The notes under the pieces were generated by a model, which saw only the letters and a program-made list of their open reading frames with translations, was not told the DNA's origin and did not search any database. A stretch of DNA of 64,000 nt from Tardibacter sp963781025. GTDB taxonomy: Bacteria; Pseudomonadota; Alphaproteobacteria; Sphingomonadales; Sphingomonadaceae. The DNA lies in contig CAWADU010000003.1 in assembly GCA_963781025.1 (NCBI GenBank), forward strand, positions 434,001 to 498,000. Reading direction: 5' to 3'. Of the stretch, positions 17,373-27,364 are shown piece by piece. The stretch's first letter is position 1. The number at the start of each line of letters is the position of its first letter. Both the position numbers and the translations under genes were made by a program.

Positions 17373-18362
17373 TTCCGCCCCCCGCCGCTTTTGATTTCCT
17401 CGCCCGCCACGGCTGGGGCGGAGCAGAGATACTGCCGCTTGCGGGTGATGCCTCCTTCCGGCGCTATTTCCGCGTGGTGGACGGTGTTCGCACGGCGGTG
17501 CTGATGGATGCCCCGCCCGCGCATGAGGACAGTCGGCCGTTCCTCGCAATCGCCGCGTATCTGGAAAGTCTGGGGCTTTCAGCGCCGCATGTATTGGCCG
17601 TCGATCTGGAAAAGGGGCTGATCCTTCTCGAGGACTTCGGCGATGCGCGGGTGAACCCGCTGCTTGAGCATGAGCCGCATCTTGAGCGCGATATTTACGA
17701 ACGTGCCATCGACCTCTTGGCGGAATTGCACCAGGCGCCTGCCGGAGACGTGCCGCCCTATGACGCCGCCGTTCTTCACCGCGAGGCAAGCCTGCTCACA
17801 GACTGGTATGCGCCCGCGCTTGACCTTCCCGTCGACAAGCCGCGCTTTACGGCTGCCTGGAATGAGGTGTTCGAGCCGGTCCTGAGGGACATGGCGGACC
17901 GCCCCGTGCTGGTGCTGCGCGATTATCATGCCGACAATCTCATGTGGCTTCCCGACCGATCGGGCATCCGGGCGCTGGGGCTGCTCGATTTCCAGGACGG
18001 GCTGGCGGGTCATCCGGCCTATGATCTGGTGTCGCTGCTGCAGGATGCGCGGCGGGATGTATCGCCCGAACTCGAAACAGCGATGATCGACCGCTATGCC
18101 GCGGCCGCCAACGTCAAGAGCAGGGACGCTTTCCGCGCTGCATATGAAGTGCTGGGCGCGCAGCGGAACACGAAGATCCTGGGCATTTTCACCCGTCTGT
18201 GGAAGCGCGACGGCAAGCCCGGCTATCTGGCGTTTCAGCCGCGCGTCTGGGATTATCTGGAGCGCGATCTCGCAGCATCCGGCGCTTGCCCCCGTCAGGT
18301 CATGGTTCGATGCCAATTTGCCGGTCGGGGCACGCGCCGAGGCATGGAGGGCAAAGGCATGA
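17357..18362 (+). CDS. amgK: N-acetylmuramate/N-acetylglucosamine anomeric kinase AmgK, one extra base near the 3' end
   Basis: A protein of about 334 residues of the aminoglycoside-phosphotransferase fold. It has GDASFRRYFRV (N-lobe), the catalytic loop VLRDYHADNLMW (Asp) and the metal-binding GLLDFQDGLAGHPAYDL. Next to murU it is best read as AmgK, which phosphorylates the anomeric carbon of MurNAc during peptidoglycan recycling. As sequenced, one extra base at 18274/18275 (CTCGCAGCAT for CTCGCACAT or CTCGCGCAT) throws the frame into murU and makes an artificial fusion. Restoring it gives HPALAPVRSWFDANLP and a stop at 18362 overlapping the murU start, the arrangement expected for two genes. 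ATG 17369 is an alternative start. Confidence 0.85.
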
Positions 18363-19120
18363 GCCGCTTTCGCGCGCCGCTGGCACTGCGGCCAAGCCCG
18401 GTCGTGAAGGTTCCCTCGACCGCGATGGTGCTGGCGGCGGGTCTTGGCAAACGCATGCGTCCGCTGACCGCGACCCGTCCAAAGCCGCTGGTGGAAGTCG
18501 CGGGGCGCTCGCTCCTTGACCGCGCGCTCGACCGGCTGCGCGGCGGCGGGATCAAGGCCACGATCGTCAACGTCCATTATCTCGCCGATGCGCTGGAGGC
18601 GCACCTCGCGTCGAGGCCGCAGGAGATGGAAATCCGCATCTCGGACGAGCGGGCAAAGCTGCTGGAAACGGGCGGCGGGGTAGCTCATGCGCTGCCGTTG
18701 ATCGACGCTGATCCGTTTTACGTCGTCAACAGCGACAATCTGTGGGTGGATGGTCCTGTCGATACGCTGAAGCTGCTTGCGCAGCGTTGGAACGGGCGGG
18801 AAATGGACGCACTCCTGTTGATGGTGCCGCTGGCGCGCGCGAATTGTCATGGCGGCTTCGGCGATTTCCACATGGACCCGGTGGGTCGTCTTTCGCGCAA
18901 ACGCACGGGCAAGGTGGCGCCATTTGTCTTCACCGGTATTCAGCTTGTGTCGAAACGCCTGTTCAAAAATGCGCCGGAAGGGGCGTTTTCGATGAATGTG
19001 CTTTGGGATCGGGCGATAGCGGAAGGCCGGTGTTTCGGCGTCGCGCATCAGGGCTTGTGGTTCGATGTCGGCACGCCGCGCGCCGTGGGGTTGACTGAGG
19101 CGTTCCTGTCGCATGGTTGA
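18359..19120 (+). CDS. murU: N-acetylmuramate alpha-1-phosphate uridylyltransferase MurU
   Basis: A protein of about 253 residues of the sugar nucleotidyltransferase family. The signature is TAMVLAAGLGKRMRPLT with RPKPLVEVAGRSLLDRALDRL, then LLETGGGVAHALP, NSDNLWVDG and WFDVGTPRAV. It makes UDP-MurNAc from MurNAc-1-phosphate, the step after AmgK, bypassing de novo synthesis. The ATG at 18359 overlaps the amgK stop (ATGA). Its own stop overlaps addB. The assignment as MurU and not as another nucleotidyltransferase rests on the amgK neighbour. Confidence 0.85.
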   Translation: MSRFRAPLALRPSPVVKVPSTAMVLAAGLGKRMRPLTATRPKPLVEVAGRSLLDRALDRLRGGGIKATIVNVHYLADALEAHLASRPQEMEIRISDERAKLLETGGGVAHALPLIDADPFYVVNSDNLWVDGPVDTLKLLAQRWNGREMDALLLMVPLARANCHGGFGDFHMDPVGRLSRKRTGKVAPFVFTGIQLVSKRLFKNAPEGAFSMNVLWDRAIAEGRCFGVAHQGLWFDVGTPRAVGLTEAFLSHG

Positions 19121-22106
19121 GGGGCGGGACCCCAAGGTTTCCACCATTCCGCCACACCGGGCGTTTGTCGATGCGCTGGCTGCGGGCCTGATCGCGCGGC
19201 ATGGCGGTGACCCCATGTCGCTGGCGCGGGGTCTGGTGCTGTTGCCCAACAATCGTTCCTGCCGGGCGCTGCGCGATGCCTTTGTGCGTCGGGCGGGTGA
19301 CAGGGGCCTGTTGCTGCCGCGTCTGGTGCCGATCGGCGATCTCGATCTCGATGAGGCGGCAGGCACCGCGCTCGACGACCTCGACGGTGACACTTCCATT
19401 CCTGCTGCGATCGATGGTTGCGCCCGCCGGCTGATGCTGGCGCGACTGGTCCAGAAGTTCGGCGATGCGCGGGCCCAGCCGATAGGCGCGGCCGAGGCGG
19501 TGCGATTAGCGGGGCAGCTCGCGCGCACGCTCGACCAGTTGGTCGCGGAAGAAGTGCCGGCATCGCGGCTGGCCGAGGCGGTGCCGGAGGATGTCGCGCG
19601 ACACTGGCAACAGACGCTGCAATTCCTCCAGATCGTGACCGGGCAATGGCCCCTCATTCTGGAAGGATTGGGCCAGATAGATGCGTCGGCGCGACGCAAC
19701 CTCCTGTTCGACGGGTTGGCGCGGCGTTGGCAAATGACCGCGCCGGCGGGTTTCGTCCTGGCAGCGGGCATCACCACCACGGCGCCTGCGCTGTGCCGGT
19801 TGCTGCGGGTCCTCGCGAGACTGCCGGATGGCGAGGTTGTGCTGCCGGGTCTGGACCTCGGCATGGCCGACGACGAATGGGATATGCTTGGCCCGATCGC
19901 GACGGGCGATGGCCGGACCTATCATTGCGAAAGCCATCCTCAGTTCCAGATGAAGCTGCTGCTCGATCGGATGGGTGTTGCGCGCGAAAAAGTGACGCGC
20001 TGGCGCTGGGGCGGGGGACGGGATGCGCCCGCCGCACGCACACGTGTGGCCGAAGCGGCGATGACACCAGCCGAGGCGACCGGCAAATGGCAGGCGATGA
20101 TGCCGCGCGAACGGCGCATGACGGGGGTGAGATTCCTGGAGGCGGCGACACCGGGCGAGGAAGCGCAGGCGATTGCGCTTGCGCTGCGGCACGTGCTCGA
20201 CACACCGGAAAAGACGGCGGCGCTGATCACGCCCGACCGGCCGCTGGCCCGGCGCGTGGCGGCGCATCTGAAACGCTGGGGAATCGACATCGATGACTCG
20301 GCGGGCCAGCCGCTTTCGCGCACCCCGGCCGGTGCCTTTGTCGCGCTGCTGGCTCAAGCAGTCGCGGACCGCTTTGCGCCGGTCGGCCTGCTGGCGCTGC
20401 TCAAGCATCCGCTGACGCATGCCGGAGACGCGCGTCTGCCATGGCTGGAGGAGGTGCGCGGGCTCGACAAGGCGCTGCGCGGGCCGCGTCCGGGTGCGGG
20501 CCTGGATGGCGTCGGCGCGCACCTCGCGCAGCTTGCCGGCGCGGATGAACGGCATTGGCTCAACCGGGAGGACCGGCTGCGACTGCATGGCTGGTGGCAG
20601 GGCGTGGAGCAGCGACTGCGCCCGCTGGAGGACGCGTTTTCGGCGAAACGAACGGGATTGCCCGCCCTTGTGGAGACTCTGATCCAGACGGGGGAGGCGC
20701 TGGCCGGAGACGGTCTGTGGTCGGGGCCGGCGGGGCGCGCGGCATCCGATCTGCTTGCCCGGTTGGGCCAGCATGGCGAGACGCTGGGGGAGATCGAGCC
20801 CGCCGAACTGCCTTCGCTGCTGACGCATATGATGGACGAGGTGGCGGTGCGGCCCCCGGCGGGCGGGCATCCGCGCCTTGCCATCTATGGCTTGATCGAG
20901 GCGCGTCTGCAGCGTGCCGACCTCGTCATACTGGGTTCGCTGAACGAAGGCGTCTGGCCTGCGCTGCCTTCGCCCGATCCATGGCTCGCGCCCCGCATTC
21001 GCGCTGAGCTTGGTTTGCCGGGGCTGGAGCGTCGCATCGGGCTTTCGGCGCATGATTTCGTCGCCGGGCTGGGTGCGCCGGAGGTGCTCGTTACGCGCGC
21101 GCGCCGGGATGCGAGCAAGCCGACGATCGCCTCGCGTTTCTGGCTCCGGCTGGAAGCGATGACCGGCGGCATGCCGCGCGCCCCGCTCCTTCCCGGATGG
21201 GCGGCGGCCCTTGATGCACCGACAGGAAAACCCCGGCCTGCTTCGCGTCCTGCGCCCCGCCCGCCTGCGGACAAGCGGCCAAAACGCATTTCGGTGACGG
21301 CGGTGGACCGACTGAAGGCGGACCCGTACGAATTTTATGCCAAGTCGATTTTGAAGGTGATCCGCCGCGATGCCGTGGATACCGATCCCTCGGCGGCGGA
21401 CCGGGGCAATGCGATCCACGCTATCATGGAGCAATGGGTCAGCCAGGACGGCGGCCGCGACCCCGCACTGCTGGTCAAGCGGGCCGAAGCGATGCTGGCG
21501 GGCTGGATCGAGCATCCGCTGCTGCGCGTCCTCTGGCAGCCGCGTGTCATGCGGATTGCCGAATGGGCGGCGGAACAACTGGCTCGCGATATTGCCGATG
21601 GCTGGCTGCCGGTGGCTGTCGAGGCGCGGGGCGAGCGGACGCTGGCGGGCATCGTCCTCAACGGCCGGGCCGATCGCATCGATGCGCGGGACGGCGCGCT
21701 CAGGATCGTCGACTACAAGACCGGCAAGCCGCCCACGGCTCGGCAGTTGAAGGCAGGCTTCGCGCTTCAACTCGGACTGCTCGGCTGGCTGGCGGATCAG
21801 GACGCGTTCGACCCGGTGAAAGGCGCCGCGCTTCAATTCCACTATTGGCGGTTGTCGGGCGGGAGGGACAAGCCGGGAGAGGTCCGCAACGCCCTGAAGG
21901 ACGGGAAGGGAACATGGATCGAGGCGGAGAGATTCGCCGACGACGCCGCCGTTCAGTTCGCGAAAGTCGCCGAAGCGTATCTGACCGGCACCCAGCCGTT
22001 TATCGCCAAGCTCAACCCCCAATATGCGCTCTATTCCGACTATGACCAGCTTGCGCGGGTTGCTGAATGGATGGGCCGCGAGCGGGAAGGCGGCACCGAT
22101 GGCTGA
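19113..22106 (+). CDS. addB: Double-strand break repair protein AddB
   Basis: A protein of 997 residues, the alphaproteobacterial AddB type. The N-terminal half has a helicase-like fold (RGLVLLPNNRSCRALRDAFVRR) with no intact Walker A P-loop that I can find. The middle contains VILGSLNEGVWPALPSPDPWLAP. The C-terminal PD-(D/E)XK nuclease domain begins at KRISVTAVDRLKADPYEFYAK and includes RGNAIHAIMEQW and the catalytic IVDYKTGKPP. With AddA it resects double-strand ends for RecA. The start codon overlaps the murU stop, and its stop overlaps addA. Confidence 0.93.
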   Translation: MVEGRDPKVSTIPPHRAFVDALAAGLIARHGGDPMSLARGLVLLPNNRSCRALRDAFVRRAGDRGLLLPRLVPIGDLDLDEAAGTALDDLDGDTSIPAAIDGCARRLMLARLVQKFGDARAQPIGAAEAVRLAGQLARTLDQLVAEEVPASRLAEAVPEDVARHWQQTLQFLQIVTGQWPLILEGLGQIDASARRNLLFDGLARRWQMTAPAGFVLAAGITTTAPALCRLLRVLARLPDGEVVLPGLDLGMADDEWDMLGPIATGDGRTYHCESHPQFQMKLLLDRMGVAREKVTRWRWGGGRDAPAARTRVAEAAMTPAEATGKWQAMMPRERRMTGVRFLEAATPGEEAQAIALALRHVLDTPEKTAALITPDRPLARRVAAHLKRWGIDIDDSAGQPLSRTPAGAFVALLAQAVADRFAPVGLLALLKHPLTHAGDARLPWLEEVRGLDKALRGPRPGAGLDGVGAHLAQLAGADERHWLNREDRLRLHGWWQGVEQRLRPLEDAFSAKRTGLPALVETLIQTGEALAGDGLWSGPAGRAASDLLARLGQHGETLGEIEPAELPSLLTHMMDEVAVRPPAGGHPRLAIYGLIEARLQRADLVILGSLNEGVWPALPSPDPWLAPRIRAELGLPGLERRIGLSAHDFVAGLGAPEVLVTRARRDASKPTIASRFWLRLEAMTGGMPRAPLLPGWAAALDAPTGKPRPASRPAPRPPADKRPKRISVTAVDRLKADPYEFYAKSILKVIRRDAVDTDPSAADRGNAIHAIMEQWVSQDGGRDPALLVKRAEAMLAGWIEHPLLRVLWQPRVMRIAEWAAEQLARDIADGWLPVAVEARGERTLAGIVLNGRADRIDARDGALRIVDYKTGKPPTARQLKAGFALQLGLLGWLADQDAFDPVKGAALQFHYWRLSGGRDKPGEVRNALKDGKGTWIEAERFADDAAVQFAKVAEAYLTGTQPFIAKLNPQYALYSDYDQLARVAEWMGREREGGTDG

Positions 22107-25100
22107 TGCGCGCAAAAGCTATCCCTTGCTGGACAATCAGGCGCTGGCATCCGATCCGCGCAGGCATGCCTGGGTGTCGGCGTCGGCGGGAACGGGCAAG
22201 ACGCAGGTGTTGACCGCCCGCGTGCTGCGGCTGCTGCTCAACGGCGCGGACCCGGCGGGCATTCTTTGCATTACCTTCACCAAGGCGGGCGCCGCGGAGA
22301 TGGCCGAGCGGCTGAACGGCACGCTGGCCCGCTGGGTGCGGTGCCCGGACAAGGACCTGCGCACGCATTTGTTTCATCTGAACGAGCCGAATGACGATGA
22401 CGCGATCGCCAGCGCACGGACGCTGTTTGCGCGTGTGCTGGAAGCGCCCGGCGGCCTCAGGATCGAGACGATCCACGCATTCGCCCAGTCGCTGCTTGCC
22501 GCCTTTCCCATGGAGAGTGGAATCGCGCCGGGCTTTGCGGCGCTGGACGAACGTTCGACCGACGTGCTCAAGCGCAAGGTGCTGGCCGAGGTTCTGGTGG
22601 AGGCCGAGCGCACGAGCGACCCGGTGCTGGACGATTTCCGGACGATCAGCGTGCGGGTCGGCGATGGCGGAAGGCTGATGCAGATGCTTGGGCGGATGAT
22701 CGGCCATGCCGAGGCGTTCGCGCAGGTTCGTTCGCGTCAGGAGATCGCGCCCAAGCTTCGGCACCTGCTGGATGTCCCCCAGAATGTGCAGGCGGCGATT
22801 GCAGCAGCATGTGCGGACGACGTGTTCGATATTGCCGGACTGCGCCAATTTGCATCGGCGCTTGGGCAGGACAAGGGGGATAAGGCGCAGAAGAGGGCGC
22901 ATTCGCTGGCGTCATGGCTGTCACGGACGGCAGACGCCCGGGCGGCATGCATCGAGGAACTGTTTGACGGATTTCTGAAGAAGGATCGCGAACTGCTCGC
23001 CAGCGTCGCAACCGCCGGCATGAAAAAGGCCGACCCCGAAATCGAAGGGCTCGGGCAAAGGCTGGCCGAAACATGCCGGCGCCTTGTCGATCTGCAAGCG
23101 CGCGCCGATCTGGCCGAATGGCTGGCCGTGACGCTCCGCGCGGGTTGGCAGGTGGCGCAAGCCTATGCGGCCGAAAAGGACCGGCAGGGCGTCATCGATT
23201 ATAACGACATGATTGAACGCGCGGCGGCGCTGCTGGCGGCGGACGGCATGGGCGCGTGGGTGCGCTACAAACTCGATCAGAAGCTCGACCACATCCTGAT
23301 CGACGAGGCGCAGGACACCAATGATGCGCAATGGACGATCGCCAAGAAACTGACTGAGGAGTTCTTCGTCGGTGAAAGCGCAAGGGGCATGCGCCGCACG
23401 GTATTCGCGGTCGGCGATTTCAAACAGGCGATCTTCAGCTTTCAGGGCACCGATCCCCGCGAGTTCGAGGCCGCGCGGCAATGGTTCGACCGCGAAATCC
23501 GCGAAGGAAAGGACAGGCTCCATGATCTGGACCTTGCGCAGTCCTTCCGGTCGACCGAAGCGGTGCTCGATCTCGTCAACCGGCTGGTCGATGACCTTGG
23601 GGCCACGGCGTTCGGTCTCGATCGCGACATCCCGCGCCATCTCACCAAGAGGGCGGGGCAGGCGGGGCGGGTAATCCTGCTGCCACCCACGCGGGAGGCG
23701 CTGCCGGATGAAGACGACACCGCCGAGGAGACCGAAGGCGAGGAAAACTGGGTCAGCGGCCATGAGCGGCTGCACGCCCAGATGCTGGCGCGGCAGGTCA
23801 GGGATTGGCTCGACCCGGCCGATCCGCTGTGGCTGGAGGCCAAGGGCCGACCCCTGAAGGCTGAGGATATATTGGTTCTGGTGCGCTCTCGGGGCGATTT
23901 CACGTCGCTGCTCGTCGCCCGGCTGCATGAGGAAGGCGTTGCGGTGGCGGGGGTCGACCGGCTGCGCCTGACCGCGCCGCTGGCCGTGCAGGACCTGCTT
24001 TCGCTCGTACGGTTCGCGCTTCAGCCGGAAGATGATCTGACACTGGCGACGCTGCTTGTGTCGCCTCTGATCGGCTTCAGCCAGGAGCAGCTGTTCGATC
24101 TCGCGCATGATCGCGGCGGCAACCTGTGGCGGCGGCTGCGGGGTGCATCAGAGGGCGATCCGGTCATGGCGGCGGCCGAGAAATGGCTGCTCGCGGTGCT
24201 GGCGATGGCCGATTTCGCCGCGCCCTATGAGTTTCTCGAGCGGGTGCTGTCGGGACCGCTCGATGGTCGTCGGCGATTGCTGGCGCGGCTGGGCGAGGAA
24301 GCGCGCGATCCGGTGGACGAACTGCTGAACGCCGCACTCGCGTTCGAAACCGCCAATCGGCCCTCGCTTCAGGGTTTCCTCGACTGGATCGAACGCGAGG
24401 ATGTGGAGGTCAAGCGCGATCCTTCCGCCCCGCGCGACGCGGTCCGGATCATGACCGTGCATGGTTCGAAGGGCTTGGAGGCGCCGCTCGTGATTCTGGC
24501 GGATGCCACCAAGGACCCGGAGCGGACCAATCAGGACCATGCGATGGTGGCGCTGGAGGAAGGTGGCGCCCGCCTGCCGCTTCATTGTTCGCCAAAGGAA
24601 GCGCGCGGCCCCGTTGCGGAGGCCTTCGCGCAGGAGGCCGAACGCGCCCGGCAGGAGCATTGGCGGCTGTGCTATGTCGCGCTGACGCGGGCGCAGGACG
24701 TGCTCGTCGTATCGGGATCGCTGGGGCCGAGGGCAAAAGGGCAGGTGCCCGAGGGGAGCTGGTACGCAGCGGTGTCGGCAGCGATGGACGGGCTGGAGGC
24801 GCAATGCGTGGCCAATCCCTATTGGGGGGAAGCCCGTATTTACCGCTCCGGCGAGGCGGGAACATCTGCCCGCAAGCCGAGGGCGCCGGTTGCGCGGCCC
24901 ATTCTCCCCGATTGGGTAAGGCTGCGGCCGCCGCCCGAACAGGCGCCGCCACGTCCGCTTGCGCCCTCTTCGCTGGGAGAGGACACCGTCAGCGATCCGC
25001 CACTGCCGCCTTCCGCCGCCGACGCCGCCCGGCGTGGAACCCTGCTCCATGCGCTGTTCGAACGCCTGCCCGCTGTCGCTCCGCACCGCAGGCGTGACGT

Positions 25101-25539
25101 CGCGGAAGGCTGGCTCGCCAAACCCGGCCGCGAAGCAGACCCTGCCAGGCGCGCGGCGCTGATCGAGGCGGCGCTGGCGGTGATCGAACACCCCGATTTC
25201 GCCGCCATTTTTGCATCCGATGCGCTTGCCGAGGCGCCGATTGCGGCAGTGGTGGGTGAAACGGTGGTGGCGGGCACGGTCGATCGGCTGTTGGTGACGG
25301 ATAGCTCCGTGCAGGTCATCGATTTCAAGACCGGCAGCCGCGTACCGGCCGGGGCGGATAGCGTGCCTGCATATCATCTACGGCAGATGGCCGCCTATGC
25401 AGCGGCGCTTGAAACGGTATTTCCGGGCAAAAGGGTGGAGGCCGCGCTGGTCTATACCGCCGGACCCGCGCTCATCAGGCTGGACGAAGAAACGTTGCGC
25501 CCGCACCGGCCGTCGGCAAGCGGCGCTATCAGCCACTGA
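22099..25539 (+). CDS. addA: Double-strand break repair helicase-nuclease AddA
   Basis: A protein of 1146 residues of the UvrD/SF1A family. Walker A is SASAGTGKTQVLTARVLRLL near residue 32, followed by ITFTKAGAAEMAERL. Walker B is ILIDEAQDTNDAQW, motif III is FAVGDFKQAIFSFQGTDP, and IMTVHGSKGLEAPLV and LCYVALTRAQDVLVV are motifs V and VI. A C-terminal RecB-like nuclease has QVIDFKTGSR. ATG 22099 overlaps the addB stop, so the longer frame from 22024 is not used. It acts with AddB. Confidence 0.95.
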   Translation: MADARKSYPLLDNQALASDPRRHAWVSASAGTGKTQVLTARVLRLLLNGADPAGILCITFTKAGAAEMAERLNGTLARWVRCPDKDLRTHLFHLNEPNDDDAIASARTLFARVLEAPGGLRIETIHAFAQSLLAAFPMESGIAPGFAALDERSTDVLKRKVLAEVLVEAERTSDPVLDDFRTISVRVGDGGRLMQMLGRMIGHAEAFAQVRSRQEIAPKLRHLLDVPQNVQAAIAAACADDVFDIAGLRQFASALGQDKGDKAQKRAHSLASWLSRTADARAACIEELFDGFLKKDRELLASVATAGMKKADPEIEGLGQRLAETCRRLVDLQARADLAEWLAVTLRAGWQVAQAYAAEKDRQGVIDYNDMIERAAALLAADGMGAWVRYKLDQKLDHILIDEAQDTNDAQWTIAKKLTEEFFVGESARGMRRTVFAVGDFKQAIFSFQGTDPREFEAARQWFDREIREGKDRLHDLDLAQSFRSTEAVLDLVNRLVDDLGATAFGLDRDIPRHLTKRAGQAGRVILLPPTREALPDEDDTAEETEGEENWVSGHERLHAQMLARQVRDWLDPADPLWLEAKGRPLKAEDILVLVRSRGDFTSLLVARLHEEGVAVAGVDRLRLTAPLAVQDLLSLVRFALQPEDDLTLATLLVSPLIGFSQEQLFDLAHDRGGNLWRRLRGASEGDPVMAAAEKWLLAVLAMADFAAPYEFLERVLSGPLDGRRRLLARLGEEARDPVDELLNAALAFETANRPSLQGFLDWIEREDVEVKRDPSAPRDAVRIMTVHGSKGLEAPLVILADATKDPERTNQDHAMVALEEGGARLPLHCSPKEARGPVAEAFAQEAERARQEHWRLCYVALTRAQDVLVVSGSLGPRAKGQVPEGSWYAAVSAAMDGLEAQCVANPYWGEARIYRSGEAGTSARKPRAPVARPILPDWVRLRPPPEQAPPRPLAPSSLGEDTVSDPPLPPSAADAARRGTLLHALFERLPAVAPHRRRDVAEGWLAKPGREADPARRAALIEAALAVIEHPDFAAIFASDALAEAPIAAVVGETVVAGTVDRLLVTDSSVQVIDFKTGSRVPAGADSVPAYHLRQMAAYAAALETVFPGKRVEAALVYTAGPALIRLDEETLRPHRPSASGAISH

Positions 25540-25618
25540 AGGCGTTATTGCTCACGACCTTATTGTTAAGCGCCGGGCGACGCCCTAAATTTCAGCTACA
25601 CACGGGAGTTTGCAGATC

Positions 25619-25942
25619 ATGTCCACCAAGAAAGTCACCGACGCTTCTTTCCACAGCGATGTCATCTCCAGCGACAGGCCGGTGCTGGTCGACTTCTGGG
25701 CGGAATGGTGCGGGCCCTGCCGGATGATCGGCCCCGCGCTTGAGGAAATCGCCGAGGAGCTGGGCGACCAGGTGACGATCGTCAAATTGAACATCGACGA
25801 GGACCCCGATGCGCCCGCGCGTTACGGCGTGCGCGGCATTCCGACGATGATCCTGTTCAGGAACGGTGAAGCGGTTGCCACCAAAGTCGGTGCGGCCCCC
25901 AAGAGCCAACTCAAGAACTGGCTTGAGGGAGAGCTGGTATAG
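25619..25942 (+). CDS. trxA: Thioredoxin
   Basis: 107 residues, a classic thioredoxin: VLVDFWAEWCGPCRMIGPALEEIA with the WCGPC redox motif near residue 30, then VKLNIDEDPDAPARYGVRGIPTMILF with the cis-Pro. It reduces protein disulfides, including ribonucleotide reductase and peroxiredoxins. I chose ATG 25619 after GGGAG; an in-frame ATG at 25610 adds three residues. About 80 bases separate it from addA, so it may have its own promoter. Convergent with argJ. Confidence 0.96.
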   Translation: MSTKKVTDASFHSDVISSDRPVLVDFWAEWCGPCRMIGPALEEIAEELGDQVTIVKLNIDEDPDAPARYGVRGIPTMILFRNGEAVATKVGAAPKSQLKNWLEGELV

Positions 25943-25998
25943 CGCTCTTTGCTTTCATGCCAGCCCCTGCGGCGATGATGGTCAATAACAGGTGACAG

Positions 25999-27222
25999 TC
26001 AGCTTCGGTAATCGGCGTTGATGCTGATGTATCCATGGGTGAGGTCGCACGTCCAGACGGTCGCGCGGCCTTCACCGAGCCCGAGGTCGATACCAATGTC
26101 TATCTCGCGGCCTTTGAGGTGTGCCGCGACCGGCGCTTCGTCATAGCCTTCGACGGCCAGCCCGTTCTTCGCCACCTCCGTCGCGCCGAAGCGAATCGAC
26201 AACAGGTCGCGCTCGGCGGGTTCGCCTGCCTTGCCCACCGCCATGACGACGCGCCCCCAGTTGGCGTCCTCGCCCGCGATCGCTGTCTTGACCAGCGGAG
26301 AGTTGGCGATGGACAACGCGATGCGGTGCGCGCTCTCGTCGCTTTCGGCCCCCGCCACGCCGATGGTGATGAATTTGGATGCGCCTTCGCCGTCCCGCAC
26401 GACCTGTTGGGCCAGATCGATGCACAGGTCGGTCAGCGCCGCCTGAAAGGCATCGGCCCCCGCATTGTCGAACGAGGCCAGGGAGGCATTGCCCGCCTTG
26501 CCCGTCGCGAAGGCGAGCACGGTATCGGAGGTCGAGGTATCGCCATCGACGGTAATGCACGAATAGCTCTGGCGATTGGCCGCATCCAGCATCTGCTGGA
26601 GGAAGGGAGGCTCCACCGCCGCATCGGTGAAGATGAAGCCGAGCATGGTCGCCATATCGGGCGCGATCATGCCCGAACCCTTGATGATGCCCACGATGCT
26701 GACCGTCCTGCCGCCGACGACCGCAGACCGGACCGCCGCCTTTGGAAAGGTGTCGGTGGTCAAGATGGTGGCCGCTGCGTCCTGCCAGGTCGCGCGTTCG
26801 CCGATCAGCACGGCGTCGATGCCAGCTTCCGCCTTGTCCACCGGCAGCGGCACGCCGATTACGCCGGTCGAGGCGACGAACACATCCGAAGGCTGGCAGC
26901 CAAGCGCACTCGCGACCCGTGCGGTGATCGCCTCCACCGCCGCGCGGCCACGATTGCCGGTAAAGGCGTTCGAATTGCCGGCGTTCACGACCAACGCCCG
27001 TGCCCGGCCAAGCGCGAGCGCCCGGCGGCACCAGTCGACCTCGGGCGAGGGACATTTGGACTTGGTCGTGACGCCCGCGACCGTGGTGCCTTCATCCAGC
27101 GCGGCGAAGGTCAGGTCGGCGCGGTCCCAGCTCTTGTACCCGGCGCGAGCGACGGCCAGACGCACGCCGGGGATGGCGGGAAGATCAGGAAAGGATGCAG
27201 GGGCGAGGGGCGAGCGTTCCAT
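25999..27222 (-). CDS. argJ: Bifunctional ornithine acetyltransferase / N-acetylglutamate synthase
   Basis: About 407 residues. The autocleavage site is in KGSGMIAPDMATMLGF: the precursor is cut before the Thr of ATML, which becomes the nucleophile. Other blocks are LVVNAGNSNAFTG, VASTGVIGVPLP, CITVDGDTSTSDT and the C-terminal DLTHGYISINADYRS. It recycles acetyl groups in arginine synthesis. ATG 27222 (MERSPLAPASFPDLP) is preferred over ATG 27246. It diverges from secA. Confidence 0.95.
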   Translation of the reverse strand: MERSPLAPASFPDLPAIPGVRLAVARAGYKSWDRADLTFAALDEGTTVAGVTTKSKCPSPEVDWCRRALALGRARALVVNAGNSNAFTGNRGRAAVEAITARVASALGCQPSDVFVASTGVIGVPLPVDKAEAGIDAVLIGERATWQDAAATILTTDTFPKAAVRSAVVGGRTVSIVGIIKGSGMIAPDMATMLGFIFTDAAVEPPFLQQMLDAANRQSYSCITVDGDTSTSDTVLAFATGKAGNASLASFDNAGADAFQAALTDLCIDLAQQVVRDGEGASKFITIGVAGAESDESAHRIALSIANSPLVKTAIAGEDANWGRVVMAVGKAGEPAERDLLSIRFGATEVAKNGLAVEGYDEAPVAAHLKGREIDIGIDLGLGEGRATVWTCDLTHGYISINADYRS

Positions 27223-27257
27223 GCGCGGCGGAATAGCGTCTTTCACGCGCGCGTCAA

Positions 27258-27286
27258 TTGACTTGAAACCATAGCGTCCTTACATC
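27258..27286 (+). promoter_or_regulatory. Possible promoter for secA
   Basis: TTGACT (27258-27263) with TACATC (27281-27286) at 17-base spacing in the divergent argJ-secA gap, about 80 bases before the secA ATG. The -35 is close to consensus and the -10 is poor. Confidence 0.35.
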
Positions 27287-27364
27287 CCGGCGGTTTCCGG
27301 ACTGGAACGTCGGCCTATACCGGGGACGGCACCATCCACCTGATTTATGATGACAGGAAAGCGC

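Noticed and set aside
19506..22115. An 869-codon minus-strand frame opposite addB, and similar long frames opposite amgK/murU, asd, argJ and fusA
   Set aside because: All lie fully antisense to genes with strong family motifs and show low-complexity Arg/His/Gln-rich translations; GC-rich third positions create them.
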